Assembly (NCBI GenBank): GCA_022494885.1 | Contig: JAGVSM010004201.1 | Location: 152,758 to 216,757 of the forward strand | Source of the DNA: Micrasema longulum | Taxonomy: Eukaryota; Arthropoda; Insecta; Trichoptera; Brachycentridae | Length of the DNA: 64,000 nucleotides | Reading direction: 5' to 3' | Shown here: in pieces, positions 37,201-48,300 of the stretch | How the letters are laid out: each line of letters opens with the position of its first letter | Position numbering within the stretch: position 1 is the first letter of the stretch | Notes under the pieces: generated by a model | The model's input: only the letters and a program-made list of their open reading frames with translations | Told to the model about the DNA's origin: nothing | Databases searched by the model: none | Position numbers and translations under genes: made by a program

Positions 37201-39453
37201 TTGGTTGCCACGTTCGCCTGCCATGCATGAGGCCCCTGAATTGGCACCTAAAGCGTGAGACTGATCACCTTACATTACGTTCCTTACTTACGTTTAAGTG
37301 GTCAATTTACACACTGTGTAACATTCACCATTCTGCCCATGTTTGAACATCCACATTTCCTAAACTCTTCCATCTGTTGACTTTTGTGAAGTAAAAGAGC
37401 TGAAACCTTTATCGCGTGGGTGAGATTCATCCGGCTAAACCAAATCACCTACTAGGCAACGCCTGAAAACAATTTTCTAATTTTTATACTTCTTCTTTTA
37501 CCAGGTAGTAATTCAACAATGTTTGATTATGTCCAAATGCTTGCAGAGTGGCTGGATTTCCTCCCTAGGGAGTTGTTCATGTTAAAATTTATTTCAACAG
37601 AGAGGGAAAAAAATTTCTGATAAGGGAATATGGAAGTCTAGACATTTACAGGGCTTATGACCTGTCATTGGCTCAGAATTTTTTTTTCACTCTCTGTTGA
37701 AATAAATTTAAATAATAAAAAATATTTTAAATTCACTTATTATTTTATGCTTCAAGCTTTTTAACCATTCCGTGCCCAAGGAGGGTATCTCAGGGTCGAA
37801 ATATTTTTTCAAAAACTTTTTTGTTAGCCATTAGCCATCATATTGATTGACTTTTTTATATAATCTACTCTTATTAAAAATACCTTTGTCTTTTTTTTTC
37901 TTTCAAAATTTGTCTTTGCTTTCCTCCGAGCAAACAACAAACATAACAATTCATCGCTAAACGGATTAATAATCTTTGATATATTGGTCGTGTGCATTTT
38001 GCTATTTGGTCACTTTTTTCCAGCCATAGTGACAAAAATTCGGATTTCTTAAAATATAATCATGACGGACTAGTATTTTCGACTCCATGCGCGATTTCAG
38101 GTAAAAATCCTGAAAAAGGAAATTGAACGGAGATAAATCCGCATCGTAATGTAGTGATTGGCGTATTTGCCTATTGTACTTGAGGTCCCAGATTCAATTC
38201 CTGGTAGGGTCGAAGTAAAATGTTTGTTTTAATATAAAAGTAAAGTAAAATCAATGATAGTTACAAAATCAAGTATTGAAAAGAAATAAGATAAATAAAT
38301 AAAAATAATTAATCATATCTAGTATCACTGATTAGATTATTTATCATCATAATCATCAGAACGAAAATAAAAATTACGTTTTGTTCGAGAATACGTAAAT
38401 ATACTTGTAATGGTAAATGATTTTGAGTGTAATTTTATTTACTTATTTATTGTAGTTTATGTCAACGTTATTATTATTATTATAATTGTAATGTTATTAT
38501 TATTTTTATTTGCTAGTCTCGACTTAGCACGAATTTTGTTTTTGACACGTTGAGATATAAATATATATTTTTTTAAGTATTATAGTTACGGAAATAAAAA
38601 TAAAACAAATAATATTTAGAAAAAAAAACCGCTGACTAGCAGGTTTCACGGTTTAGGGGGCTCTATTCTTTTTGTTTTTCTTTGATTAACATCTTTATAC
38701 TCTAATAAATAAATTTAAACATTAAAAAAAAAAAAAGAATAAATATAGTCGTAGAAATAAAAGACGAGTGAAACCATAAATTTCAAATAACCGGTTTCAT
38801 TCCTTTCGCGACATCGAGACTGGTATCATTATTATAAAATTAAATCTATTTGAGGAACAATTATTCAAAAAGTGATTTGTCACGTTCATATCTTAATCTA
38901 CGAGAAAAATAATATCTTTATCAGTTCATATCTTAATCTACGAGAAAAACCCAAACCATTAATTGATTTATTTTGAAATAGCAAAATATTAATTTTCAGC
39001 TGCCCGGGATCATACGGAGACGATTGCCCTTTGCTCGACCGATACCTGTTTTATCTGTCGTTTGAGAATTCGAACTGCGATGAATACATCTCTGAAAAAA
39101 CGTTTGCCCACTCATACCGAAAGGGGGCCGTACCAGTTATAATGGGGTCAAGAGAAGATGTTCTGAAAGTCATCCTGCCCCCAAATTCGTACATTAATGT
39201 CCATGAGTTCGCCACGCCGAAAGATTTGGCCGAATACATTTTACGCATAAACTCCACCTTTGAAGACAGTTATTTGAAGCTGCACGACTGGAGAAGACAT
39301 TTAGAAGTTGTCAATGAACATGGATACTTCAACGCTCCATCTTTTCACTACTGCAGACTTTGTGAAGCACTAAACTACAATAGTCAAGAACCAAAAATTT
39401 ATGGGTACTCGGAATTAGGGCGCTTTTTGAACCCCGACCCAAACTGCCAATAG
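25245..39453 (+). CDS. Gene C: alpha-(1,3)-fucosyltransferase C-like, complete
   Basis: Complete GT10 fucosyltransferase, predicted 485 aa. Exons: 25245-25451, 28897-29040, 30647-30789, 35571-35822, 36753-37010 and 39000-39453 (TAG), all GT/AG. Residues 1-5 are basic and residues about 7-24 form the anchor, followed by YSDEVYLDNF, which matches the YSD motif after the anchor in B and D. Exon 3 gives LSAVGRYMF and ENRHLYYF. Exon 4 gives HDPFENCSVNNC, RWVFINDESP and FNWSMTYK. Exon 5 gives ADSDIPVPYG and MSNCGA. Exon 6 starts CPGSYGDDCP and holds FENSNCDEYISEK, an NST sequon and YCRLCEALNYN. The donor of exon 5 splits an AGC codon (Ser), where A, B and D have Val, Met and Ala. Intron 3 carries an antisense R1-like LINE and intron 1 a perfect hairpin MITE. 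The enzyme family is certain; linkage specificity is not. Confidence 0.95.
26211..26603 (-). pseudogene. LINE reverse-transcriptase C-terminus, RTE-like
   Basis: The minus strand reads YGCETWCLSERDKRRLEAFE, then YRRLLGISWRDHITNEEV and RARWIGHVIR. A TGA at about 26325 interrupts the frame where an Arg codon is expected, after which EYLEDLLEDV and FKRAAQDREEWRR follow to a TAA at 26211. This order is the conserved tail of RTE-type LINE reverse transcriptases. It is a 5'-truncated relic in intron 1 of gene C. Confidence 0.82.
27260..27975. repeat. Fold-back repeat F, copy carrying hairpin MITE T
   Basis: F-type ends at 27265-27320 and 27515-27570 face an inverted end at 27915-27965 (GTCCTGATGAAGAGACGG). 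Hairpin MITE T (27581-27813) lies between them, so T probably inserted into F after F was in place. Intron 1 of gene C. Confidence 0.65.
27581..27813. mobile_element. Hairpin MITE T, copy 2
   Basis: Second copy, the same 233 bp, in intron 1 of gene C with TAA on both sides (27578-27580 and 27814-27816). It appears nested inside a larger fold-back repeat whose ends lie near 27265 and 27970. It differs from copy 1 by scattered substitutions. Confidence 0.88.
28194..28385 (+). repeat. Hairpin repeat H fragment
   Basis: GCAACAGAGAGAGAAAACAT, GGAAGTCTAGGCATTTACGG, GACCTGTCGTTGGCTGG and TTTACACACTGTGTAACATT follow in the order seen at 20519. Intron 1 of gene C. Confidence 0.65.
28897..29040 (+). 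CDS. Gene C exon 2: stem cassette
   Basis: A 144-nt, phase-0/phase-0 exon (48 codons) with a TTTAAG acceptor and a GTAATA donor. It encodes a polar stem ending INEYFNQRK. Exon 1 of the same gene ends DEYFDGRK directly before its own donor, so the two exon ends look related. It sits where exon 2 of gene B sits but is otherwise unlike it. It could be skipped without a frameshift. Confidence 0.75.
29132..29667 (-). pseudogene. LINE 3' end with poly(A) tail
   Basis: The minus strand reads LDSPALLSELSLNAPGYRT, LFHVPAVRTNYAQNSPLIR and ITFKMRVLKHF, a common LINE C-terminus. It then passes a GT-rich stretch and ends in a long A-run (T-run at 29132-29148 on the + strand). 5'-truncated insertion 0.1 kb after exon 2 of gene C. 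Confidence 0.75.
29270..29330. repeat. GT-rich simple repeat
   Basis: An imperfect (GT)n/(GA)n stretch such as GTGTGTTTGTGTGAGTGTAA. It is part of the 3' UTR of the inverted LINE fragment at 29132-29667. Confidence 0.7.
31421..34417 (-). mobile_element. R1-like non-LTR retrotransposon, 5' truncated
   Basis: About 3.0 kb inserted antisense in intron 3 of gene C. It is bounded by a perfect 16-bp direct repeat, ACAACAGTTTTTTACA, at 31405-31420 and 34418-34433, as expected for target-primed reverse transcription. The 3' UTR is about 215 nt (31421-31635). The 5' end is cut inside the endonuclease domain, so the copy is dead on arrival. A 3' fragment of the same family lies at 5566-5673. The intact target duplication and long open frame indicate a young insertion. 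Confidence 0.93.
31636..34404 (-). CDS. ORF2 of the R1-like LINE: endonuclease (partial) and reverse transcriptase
   Basis: An uninterrupted frame of 922 aa if read from the first Met; it is also open upstream to the truncation at 34417, so this Met is probably internal. Residues 9-14 (IFGADV) and 91-99 (SDHNLITFD) are the C-terminal part of an APE-like endonuclease. The reverse transcriptase spans about 320-620: RPITLLPILGK (401-411), LDISGAFDHAWW (468-479), GCPQGSVLGP (524-533) and the catalytic FADD (557-560). A C-terminal zinc-knuckle-like segment has CCCG (847-850), H858 and C863, preceded by FLSGHGKF, typical of the R1/LOA group. It copies its own RNA at a nicked target. The missing N-terminus should make it inactive. 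Its class is confident; assignment to a clade inside R1/LOA/Tras is not. Confidence 0.93.
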   Translation of the reverse strand: MALSGKSIIFGADVNAESAIWSPRVSMDLKSKRGEVCEDFISRFDLSVLNDPSCPPTFSFVMGFSYIDITLVSGNLRSKFSNWTVHDGVSCSDHNLITFDYCDVSNSFTTPIPSRFRSKTENWSNFDAQFTNQMDRIARMDIGVQEVASCITQAIIDCADNALGRTSLPPLTRHKWWNPNLSALKTLSNRARRALGRGRRTGCNPLTLSLLHANFRMADNQYKTAIDKAKRLCWRHLVNQLSKSDPWGALYKFISSNKLQDKPITGIKHPLTGVITLTAVDTASALLDALIPSDDIASDSLHHAQIREHALTIPLTSSSLPISSLEVGKIVSNLNLNKASGLDRIDPALVKRCWSLAPFELLTMFNICLSEGVFPDCWKTGLMKIIPKRCDRPSTDPKAYRPITLLPILGKILERLICNRLESHLNVTQPINAKQFGFRSNISTEDAIISISNFVNNSNKKYVLIILLDISGAFDHAWWPMILSKLRLRQIPANLFKIIISYFSNRNVVYPGGSSLLSREISCGCPQGSVLGPLLWNILFDDFLELPLPSSCMIQAFADDGCILIEGNSRRSLEGDAANALNKVSDWGIRNKLSFAPQKTQFSLLKGNFVCPPSIKFMGTSIRASNSVSNLGVILERNLSYTSHARKAVNLGKMAFHKVARLARASWGLSFETSTVYYKSIFLGIVCYAAGCWAHRCELQYFRRIILSGQRQPLLALSRAYRTCSTDALPVLTGLFPLDLEVQRRSANFHLKRRRSSVIGGVRLLPTERMSQSNIKKMTLNALLNAWQSRWESSSSGRVTFLFFPSIRQRLESSWVIPDHWTTQFLSGHGKFNQKLFVFNIVDSPSCCCGYPNQSSEHILWSCPFPLLYDYRMELLATIRGPVIGPVGYTDLVASKKNFKAFKKFCNHFGELIMSNQFNPSQ
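34783..34845 (+). mobile_element. SINE family 3 head fragment
   Basis: GAAGGTCCGAGGTTCGCACC followed by a CTACGACAGCTTAATT tail matches the B-box region of the copy at 4238. It lies just past the LINE insertion in gene C intron 3. Confidence 0.5.
36060..36430 (+). repeat. Repeat family G, copy 1
   Basis: Holds GGTCTATGAAATAC, TTGACCACGCTCCTAATACGTC, CTTGACGTCACAATTATC and GGATTTGAATAATTAATTG. Similar blocks lie at 39585-39850 (same strand) and 59535-59880. Intron 4 of gene C. No coding content; class unknown. Confidence 0.65.
37185..37275 (+). mobile_element. SINE family 2 fragment
   Basis: Reads GTAGTTGGTTGCCACGTTCG and GCACCTAAAGCGTGAGACTG, with the middle deleted. A fragment of the hairpin family H follows from about 37290. 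It lies in intron 5 of gene C. Confidence 0.6.
37285..37710 (+). repeat. Hairpin repeat H copy
   Basis: Runs from GTCAATTTACACACTGTGTA through TTTGATTATGTCCAAATGCT and CTCCCTAGGGAGTTGTTCAT to an inverted TCACTCTCTGTTGAAATAAA at 37690. Close to the copy at 20519 over more than 250 bp. Intron 5 of gene C. Confidence 0.72.
38124..38215 (+). mobile_element. tRNA-like SINE head
   Basis: Reads GTAATGTAGTGATTGGCG, then B-box-like AGATTCAATTCCTGG and GTAGGGTCG. It resembles the heads of family 2. No clear body follows; AT-rich sequence takes over. Intron 5 of gene C. Confidence 0.6.
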
Positions 39454-39520
39454 AACTTTCTATTTTGATTTAAATTATTTAAAGAACTGATTTAATTTAA
39501 GTGTGTTGTATTATTTTAAA

Positions 39521-39526
39521 AATAAA
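39521..39526 (+). terminator. Poly(A) signal of gene C
   Basis: An AATAAA hexamer lies 68 nt past the stop codon of gene C. A T-rich stretch follows within about 70 nt. Plausible cleavage signal, judged only by sequence and position. Confidence 0.5.
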
Positions 39527-39584
39527 TTGTCTGAATGTACTCTTTTGTTTTGAATACTCGAAATTTAATTTTTCACAATAGGGA

Positions 39585-39855
39585 AATATCACGTTTTTTT
39601 TTTTACATTTTTTTATTAAAATGGGTCCATGAAATACAGTCCAATAAAAAAAATTGCTACTTATTAGTAGCATAAAAAATATTTTTAAATTTGTATTTTT
39701 GATTTCCCGCAAAAACGGTCATGGCATTGACCGCGCCCCTAATACGTCACGATTCATGTTAATTTTTAACTTTGTTTCAAACCATTCGATTTTTTTTTGA
39801 ACATCGCAACGAACCTTGACGTCACAACTATCAAAAAATAATTATAAATATAACT
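39585..39855 (+). repeat. Repeat family G, copy 2
   Basis: GGTCCATGAAATACAGTCC, ACCGCGCCCCTAATACGTCA and CTTGACGTCACAACTATC match copy 1. It starts just past the poly(A) signal of gene C. Confidence 0.65.
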
Positions 39856-40101
39856 TTTCACTTCTTTCTTAAATATGTTGTATTCCTGACGGCACGTTTT
39901 ATTTTCTTTGTTCCTTTCATCAAAGAATAATGTTCCTCTCTAAGTATAATGATGTTGTGCTGTAGTTGTTTTTCATTCGGAAATCAAGATGTTACCACTT
40001 GTTCTAGGTCGCGTACTTACGTTTTGAGACGTAGAAACACTAATATTTATTTTGTATTTAAAGCAAACAATTCTTTTGGTACTCGTATAACAATTTGATA
40101 T

Positions 40102-40200
40102 CTAAAACATGATTTTTTTTAATAACTGAACAGTGGAAAACGTAGACGGTTTTTTGAAAATAACTTTTATAATTAATTTTTGTGTTTTTTTGTATTGCGT
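40102..40200 (-). pseudogene. LINE fragment related to 50.6 kb
   Basis: The minus strand reads QYKKTQKLIIKVIFKKPSTF followed by VQLLKKI, close to IVQRLIFKVILKKPSTF at 50.7 kb. Only about 30 codons survive. It lies between genes C and D. Confidence 0.6.
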
Positions 40201-40879
40201 AGATCGTGTAAATATATATTCGTGGATATATTGACCGCATTGCTTACGTGCGCTATGAACGTAGACCCCGCCAATAGAATCGCTCGATGAGAACCGAATA
40301 TTCCCATGGATGTACTCTGGCCTTGCTTTGCTTTTTAAGTATCTCACATGGGGTTTTTGAAATTCATTATATCTAGTGTAATCAACTTTGCGATGGGGGA
40401 GGGTTTTACACCCCTAACCCCTCACCCCTTATATACGTTTTCCCATAGTTTTTCCGGCAAAATTGTACACTTAACCCACTGCCGCATACAGAACCATATC
40501 TGGTTTGAAGTATAAAAGTGAATATGGATTTTTTCTCTTTTCTATTATTTTAGATTCTCAAGAAAGCTATCGCGTAAGCGCATGAAGTGTCAAATATGGC
40601 AAAGTTTATCTTTCCGTTTTTAATGCATTTACGTATATGTTGTATGGCCCCTATTTGTTTTACTTGCATTTTTTTTAAAAATATTTTTATTTTAAAAATT
40701 ATTTCTCCTAGATCATTTCAAGTCTCCTCCATAACATATATATTTTTTCAAACCGAATAAAAGGAAACTGCATTGACCGTAAATCGTTTAAAATATGGGT
40801 TTATTAATGCTGAATAACATCGCGTTTGTTTGCACATACCTAGCTAATTGTTGCTGAAACATTTGTAATATTTCATCAT

Positions 40880-41075
40880 TGTTTTAGGTGCATCCAAATG
40901 TTTGTAGACAGGCTAGATTAGACTCCCTGGAGACTTATTAAGATCTAAATTATTGCAACAGAGAGGGAAAATATTTTTGAGAAGGGAATATGGAAGTCTA
41001 GGTAAATAGACAAGGTGATAGGTCATAAGCCCTTCTCAAAAATGTTATCTTTCTCTGTTGTAAACAATTTAGATC
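40880..41075. repeat. Hairpin repeat H copy
   Basis: The arms GATCTAAATTATTGCAACAG (40942) and CTGTTGTAAACAATTTAGAT (41055) enclose GGAATATGGAAGTCTAGG and GGTCATAAGCCCTTCTC. A compact hairpin of the same family between genes C and D. Confidence 0.68.
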
Positions 41076-42309
41076 AGATGTATTTTCAATTACACTACTA
41101 GGAGATACAATGATTTTTTGCAAACACGTTAAGCATTAAAAATAGTTGTTTTACTTAATTTTTACTAAAAAAACTACGAATGTTATGTATATGATTTTTA
41201 TATTTTTATATTCAATGTAATTGTCGTTGACAGAAAGGATCACTGACAAGGTAATTTTTTTTCCTGCATGATCGGGAAAACAAGAACAACTCTCAATACA
41301 AAAGACAATAATGTTCGGACGGTAATGTCCTGTATTGAACGTGTTCATAAGTAAATGTCCTGCTTGTAATCGATAATTCTCTGTTCTGCTTACAACTGTA
41401 ATCAGTTACTGTCCCCGAATAAAAAACAAAGTGTTTCTTACCGTTTTAATTTAAAACTGTGGATTAATTAATTAATCACATAATTTGAAAATCCAGAGAA
41501 AATATAAATGGACTTTTTGAAACCTATCAATAATTTTCTATAAGAAAAAGTGGTTACTGTCATCGTGATAAGTGATAAATTGATAATGATTTGATAAGAT
41601 AAAACGAATAAATTACTTTCCATGGCATAGCGAGTTAGTATTAAAAACAATATTTATCGCGCAGCACTATTTAACTATTGAATTATATTTCTCGTTGCTA
41701 ATAAAGCTATTTAATTATTTGAATTTAAATTGTACATAAACTGTGTTGTGTTTTATCTTTAACATTATTAATTATCGCGTAAACTTACATTACTGTATTT
41801 TAATTTATCATAATATGAACCTATGTGAACACATTTTTTTTACGAAAAAGAACATGTCGAGTTAAAATTGAGCAGTGTATCAAATATCGTTCAAGATCTA
41901 ACAAAATATGTATGATTATATCATTATTATCCATTAAATACATTTAATATTATAATACATTTATGGGAGTTAAAATATTTTTTATTATACTTGAATACAA
42001 CAATAAAAATGTTACGATATAAAACAATTAAAGGTGATTTACCAATTTATTTTATGTGAGCTAATGATCCTGAGAGTGCATTTTATAATTTTAACTGCAT
42101 TTGGACGTGTTTTTTAAAATCATTTTATGGATTTTTTATACGTGGAAAAGTTACGACCAATATTTGTACCAGGATAGCATAAGTGGCAGAAGAGATAAAG
42201 GAAAATGAGTTGTATCAGATTATCTCAGGCAATGTACCGAGCGCTCCTTAGATGAAAACTGTCGCTCGCTGGGAATAAGTGTCTGTGAAGTAATCTTAAT
42301 TACCTAAAA

Positions 42310-45300
42310 ATGCATATTAAGAGAGTGATTATCGTATGTGTGTCATTTGCAATATTAATGACGTTAGTTTTAGTAATGTATTCAGATACAGTGTTTCTTT
42401 ACAAGCCTCTCGCTAGGGGCGCCGTGAGCGCTCTGACGCCGGCGAAAAATCTAGAATTTTCTGAGTTTTTCACGAAAAAACATTCAGAGATAGTAAAGGA
42501 ATTCATCGCTGGACTTAAGGTATGCCAAATTGACTATTTATACATTTATAAGATCATATGTTGTAACACTCGTTTATTTATTATTAACTACTTGTAACCA
42601 CTGATTTATATTTTATGTAAAAAACACAAAAATTTATCATTTTTATTGATACCGTAAACAAACGATTGGATTGGAGATACGATTTCACTGTGATATTTTT
42701 AATCCTTTTAAAAGGGGTAACATGATTAAATACATAATTTCAAAATACCTATGCTTTAGTTTAAACTATCTTAATGGTGCGGCAGAATATCAAAGTAAAA
42801 GTATTATGTTATATACATAGACTGAAGAAAATTAATTGCGTGTTTTTTTTTTAATTCATCAAATATTAAATTTGCTGGTGGTTTGAGATTCTATGATAGA
42901 AATTTAAAAAACATATCTAAAAACGGTAATTTTGTTAATTTTAAAGTTATACGAAATAATATTTTGTTTAAAGGGGAATGATTTAACAATCCCCAAAAGA
43001 TAAGGGGAAAAACAGAGTCCTAAAACTTATTGCACATGGTAATAAAAATACGTACATAGTTTTATTCAATTTTTATTTATATTTTTTACCAGTGACCGGG
43101 TTGTCGTCACCGACATCGTCAGACTGTTATTCGTGCTATAATTATTATAATTTAAATGGAGTTCCACCAAGAAACGACGGTTAAAAAAGTCAATCTATTA
43201 TTGTACATGGGTTTAAAATATGCATAAATAATAAAAATAATAACTTGTGTCTCGATTGTTCTTGATCTCAACAGCTGATTATTCAAGGTCAAATGTTCAA
43301 ACTGCGTGCTGATTTTATTATACAACAGACAAATGTTAAATTGAATGATTTAAAAAAATAATAATAGTATGTCTAAATTTTTGTAGATATGTACAGCTTT
43401 TGACCTTCTAGGCATTTCATCAAGATACATGCATTTTAAGGTGATTCAAAACAAAATGTGAAACTAATTATTCATAGATGGCGCTTTTATATGTTTTTAT
43501 TAAAAAGGCCATTTTTCGTTTACTTTGAATGGATATTTCACAAAACTTTGTTTGCGGAAATTTTACACTATATTGATTGCAACAAATACAATTACAATAT
43601 AATTTAGGTCCTTTTCACAAAATGGTGTACAAAACAAAAACAAGATAAGTTATTTTTTGTTTTGTACACCATTTTCTGAAAATAACCTAAATTTTATTTT
43701 TATGGTATTTGTCACAATCAATATAGTGTAAAGTTTCCGCAAACTATATAATGTTTTGCGGAATAGTACCAAATTGAATGAACTTTTATACATTACACAA
43801 ATTTTCATCATATAATTATATATTATTAAGCTGCAGGCTGAATTACGATTTAAAAATGAATGTTTAATCTATAAAATTACAATTGAACTAATTGAAATCA
43901 AAATAACTGATAAGGATAGATTTTTATATCGTTTACGTATTAAAACCTCCTATAAATCCAAGGTTAAAATAAATTTATTTGATAATCTAATCGGGTGAAG
44001 ATAACATGCTTCTTCTAGTAATTGGTATTATGCCATTGTGATAAAGCATTAAATATTGTATTGATACGCCGAGTATTTGTAAAGTGTACTTTAGTTAATT
44101 TTTCATTAAATACTTTAGTTAAAACATGGAACCTGAAGACGAAGGTTGAAAGCAGATAAATGCGATTAAAATGCTTGAAAAACTAGACTCTTCTTAGATG
44201 CTAAAAAGGGAACCAAAGATACACGACATTAGACAAAGACGCTTGGTCTACATCTCGATTAAAATATATAATCTACATTTAATTTCTTCAAGCATAATTA
44301 ATAAGTATTCGCAATATAAAATGGCTACTAAAAAGTAAATAATTAAGATGGGTTGTGCATGGATTGAGGAGTGGATCAAGCCAAGTGGGTAAAAGAGAAA
44401 TACTTACGTTTATTGGTTTATTATTTATGTATATAAAAGTTTAAGCCACATGTATAAAAAAAAGTTGAAAGGTTTCCCTCGGTGAAGGAATATTATTTTT
44501 AATTTAAAATGTACCGGAATAAAAAAGTGCTACCTCGTAAACCCATTGGTTATGATATGTATGTAAGTTTGATTGGTGTCCAGGTGAAGAGACGGGTGCG
44601 TCGAAAATTGGCAGACATAGAAAAATTGGTAACTGGTTATATGTAAATGAATAAAAAACATTGTAGGAAATGAATGTTCAAAATGGTTATAAATGATAAA
44701 ATCAGATGAGAATGCAAGTTTGGGACAGATATAATGATCTTCTTTTTCTTCTTTTGCCACTCCTACCTGGAGTTGGCGAACATCATTTGGAATTCTTCAC
44801 GATTTTGGGCCAGTCTAATCAGCGCTGCTGCATCCGGCAAACCGAACGTCTAAGATTTTCGACCATCATTCGGAATTCTTCACGATCTTGGGCCAGTCTA
44901 ATCAGCGCTGCTGCATCCGGCTAACCAAACGTCTAAGATTTTAGAGCCATGATGCTCTTTTCCGTCCTGTACCCTGCCTGTTCTCTTTCATAATGATATC
45001 ATGACACAATACGAGAATATCAGAACAATTTCACATACAATTATCTAAAACGAGACAAAGACAGCCGAAACTAACAAACCGGGAACTGAAATTATACAAT
45101 AAACTACCAGACAAAACTAAAGAAAAGACTCAGACAACCTTTCCAAAAAATGTTTAAAATTTAAATTTAAATCAAATTTAAAATTCATTAACAGTAGAAA
45201 ATGAATATAAAAAAGAAAAATTATGTGTTAAATGTATGTAATCTGTAAGGGTTTACAAATAAATGTAAAAAAAGGAATAAAAAGTATATAATGAGGGGGT

Positions 45301-48300
45301 TAAATGCAAAACCGCCACTGTCCATGATAACTGTTTTTGGGAAAAACAACAAAACCTGTTGCCAAAAAAATATATCTTTAAAAGTTCAATGTGCACATTA
45401 AACTTAAAATAAATAGTATTTTCGCTACCTGTTATACCACGCACAAGTTGCACATTAAGTTTAAAATAAATAATCTTTTTGCTGCCGGTTTTGTTGGTCT
45501 ACTTTAAAACTGTGATCATGGAAACTGGCGGTTTTGCATTTAACCCCCTCATATGGCGATAGTAAATTGTGACGTAAGACGAGGGCAGCCATGAACCTTG
45601 CATAATTAGGTAAACCAAAATCTAAATTCTGGTAATGTCAAAGCATAGTGTATGAAAAGACGCACGAATATGGAAAAAGTGAGTGAGTGAGTTTCTCGAA
45701 ACCATTTCTCAAATACGTTTTTTTTCTCTATTAATTTCAATGATAGGTACTATTATTTTGTATAAATCTAAATCTGTATTATTTATATTTTAATATCTGT
45801 TTTTTTTTTACATCGTCTTTTTGGAATGTTTTTATTTATATTTTGTTTTTCTGGATTGTTATTCTATTGCATCTCATGTCATTATAATTTAATTGAATTA
45901 ATTTTACTATGTATTTTTTATCGTTAATTATTATGGATTGACACGGGCACAGCCTAAAAACCCTAATAAGTTCATTAATATTTAAACGCGTGTAATTTTG
46001 AATGAATAAATAAATGTACGAATGCATGTCAGAGTAGACGCGTGTAAAAAAAATGGTAAGTCAATTTTTTTAGTACGGAAAACTAGTTGTATAAAATTAT
46101 ATTTGTAGTAATTATGAAATGTTTAAGAAAATTCTACATGAAATGTCAAACAAATAACAAGCGAGATTACTTTATCTAAGTTTGCTTAAGTATTGTTTGT
46201 GATTTAAATTCAGAGTAAAATTTGCAGTCAACCACCTTATTTCATTCCGTATTATTTATTTTTATTAGTGAAAACAACAGAAATTATACGCAAAAAGAAG
46301 TGGCACAAAAACATCTAGTCTTTATATATTTAAAGTTTTTCACAAATGTAAATATAATAGTAGAACATGTTAAAGGAGATTGAGCACTGGATCAAAATTA
46401 AGAAGGTTGAGGATGAGAGAAGAAGAGAAATTTTTACAAAATAATTTTATAAATTAAATGAGTAAGTTTGTTTTTTTAAATTATTTATTTAACTTTTTGT
46501 ACATAATGTTATTTGTACATTGGCGGGTTTATTTCCAAATGGCAATTTCTTCCAACCAACCAATAAAATAAAAGTTTTATTTTTATAATTCAAGTTACAG
46601 AACATATTTAACAGAAAATAAATATTAAAAAGATAAAGATATATAAAAATATAAATAAACGTATTTGACGTACTAAAAAAACGTACTCAATTGGAAAAAG
46701 GAACAAAGAGGAAAAAAGAAAGGAAGAGAAAGGAGATGTTTCTTCAGACGTGATTTAAATAGTGTCTTTGATGGAAGTAATCTTTGATGGTGGATGGGAG
46801 ATGATTCCACAATCGAGCCGCATGGACACTATATGAGTTAGAGAAGAAAGAGGAATTGTGGATGGGTATTAAGAGAGTGCTTTGAGAATGAATGAAGAGG
46901 TAAACCATGAACTGATAAGCGTTGAAATTTTTCACGCAGGTATATAGGAGCGTTAGGACTATAAAGGACATTGAACAGAAGTGAGAGGGAGTGATAGTCT
47001 CTCCGCTGTCTAATTTTGAGCCATTTCAGTTGCCTACGATAATCAGAAATGTGGTCATATTCTGAAGTCATCAAAGTTTATCGAGTTGCTCACAGCTTAA
47101 ATCAGTCATGGAAACATCAGCGTAATCTAGAATGGGTAGTAGTAATGCTTGTACAAGGGTGCATTTAGTGTTAATGGCCAAGATTTTTTGCAACCTCCTA
47201 AGTGAGTGTAGACTGAATAATCGAAGTAATTAAAAGTATCAGGATGATTTATTTTGCTACATAATTTTTGTGGACTTCGGATCTAAATGTTAACTAAAAA
47301 TATTTGTTAAATATACCCACTTACCCACATTTCTATGTCTACCGGTTTCGAGACGCACCCATCTCTTCGTCAGGACACCAATTAATCTAACATGGAAATC
47401 CCACTTAAAACCACATAAAACTAACGTGCTGATATGACAGATGCTTTTAGCAGCTAACGCGCGTTAGTGTCAGCACGTTGGTTTTTAGTTTTTGTGCAAC
47501 TGCTATGGTGAAGGTGTAAAGTGGGATTTGTAAGTCAATTTGATTGGTGTCCTGACGAAGCGACGGGTACGTCTCAAAACTGGTAGACATAGAAAAATCG
47601 GTAACTGATTTTGTACAAATTAATAAAATGCTTGACCGCAAAGTTGATGCTTTAAATATTAACAGTGAAAATGTTTATTTATATATTTACAAGACGAACG
47701 GAAGGATTGCTGTAATGTGTTTTGAAGCTGCCCGGTTGATTTCCGATATAAATTGGCGTCCCGATATTCAAGATAATAATATATTCTTGAAAATCAACTT
47801 GATAATTTTTATCTAAACTCAATGGGACAGCATTACAACACACTACCCCGTTCCACCCGTTCGCTTTAAACGTAGCCCTCGATTAAATTGAGTTATTTGA
47901 ACGTGTTTGATTAAATTTATTTTATTATATTTTCAATTTTCAGCTGAAATTAATACTCGTATAGAGCAAATTGTTGACGAGCAAAGGTGACACCTTTGTT
48001 AATAAGTATTGTTCATATTTAATTACGCAATATTTTAAGGTCAATTATTATAACGCCACAAAGAGTATTTATTTTTAATTAATTTAAACGTAACCCAATT
48101 TACAAGTAAATAAAAAGATACAATGTTTACATGCGTCATTGATGTTTACTCAACGCTATGCACAATTGCACAGCACAGCGCTGCGACAATTTGAAATGTT
48201 TTAAATGAAATTTAATATTCTTCCAGTGTGTCATACATAAAAAAACGAGTACGCAAATACATTTATTCATTTATTAAACTTGTGTTTACAATGTACATAG

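Larger units (their letters stand above)
39454..42309. other. Intergenic space between genes C and D
   Basis: 2.9 kb. It holds the gene C poly(A) signal, repeat G copy 2, a LINE scrap at 40102 and a hairpin H copy at 40880. 41.1-42.3 kb is AT-rich with no repeat I recognise, and 42.1-42.3 kb becomes slightly more GC-rich before the gene D start. No TATA box is evident. Confidence 0.55.

Noticed and set aside
46380..46440. Candidate missing exon 2 of gene D (charged text such as KKVEDERRREIF).
   Set aside because: No good acceptor and donor with phase-0 borders surround it, it lacks the YF-x-x-RK ending, and it lies beside a LINE fragment.
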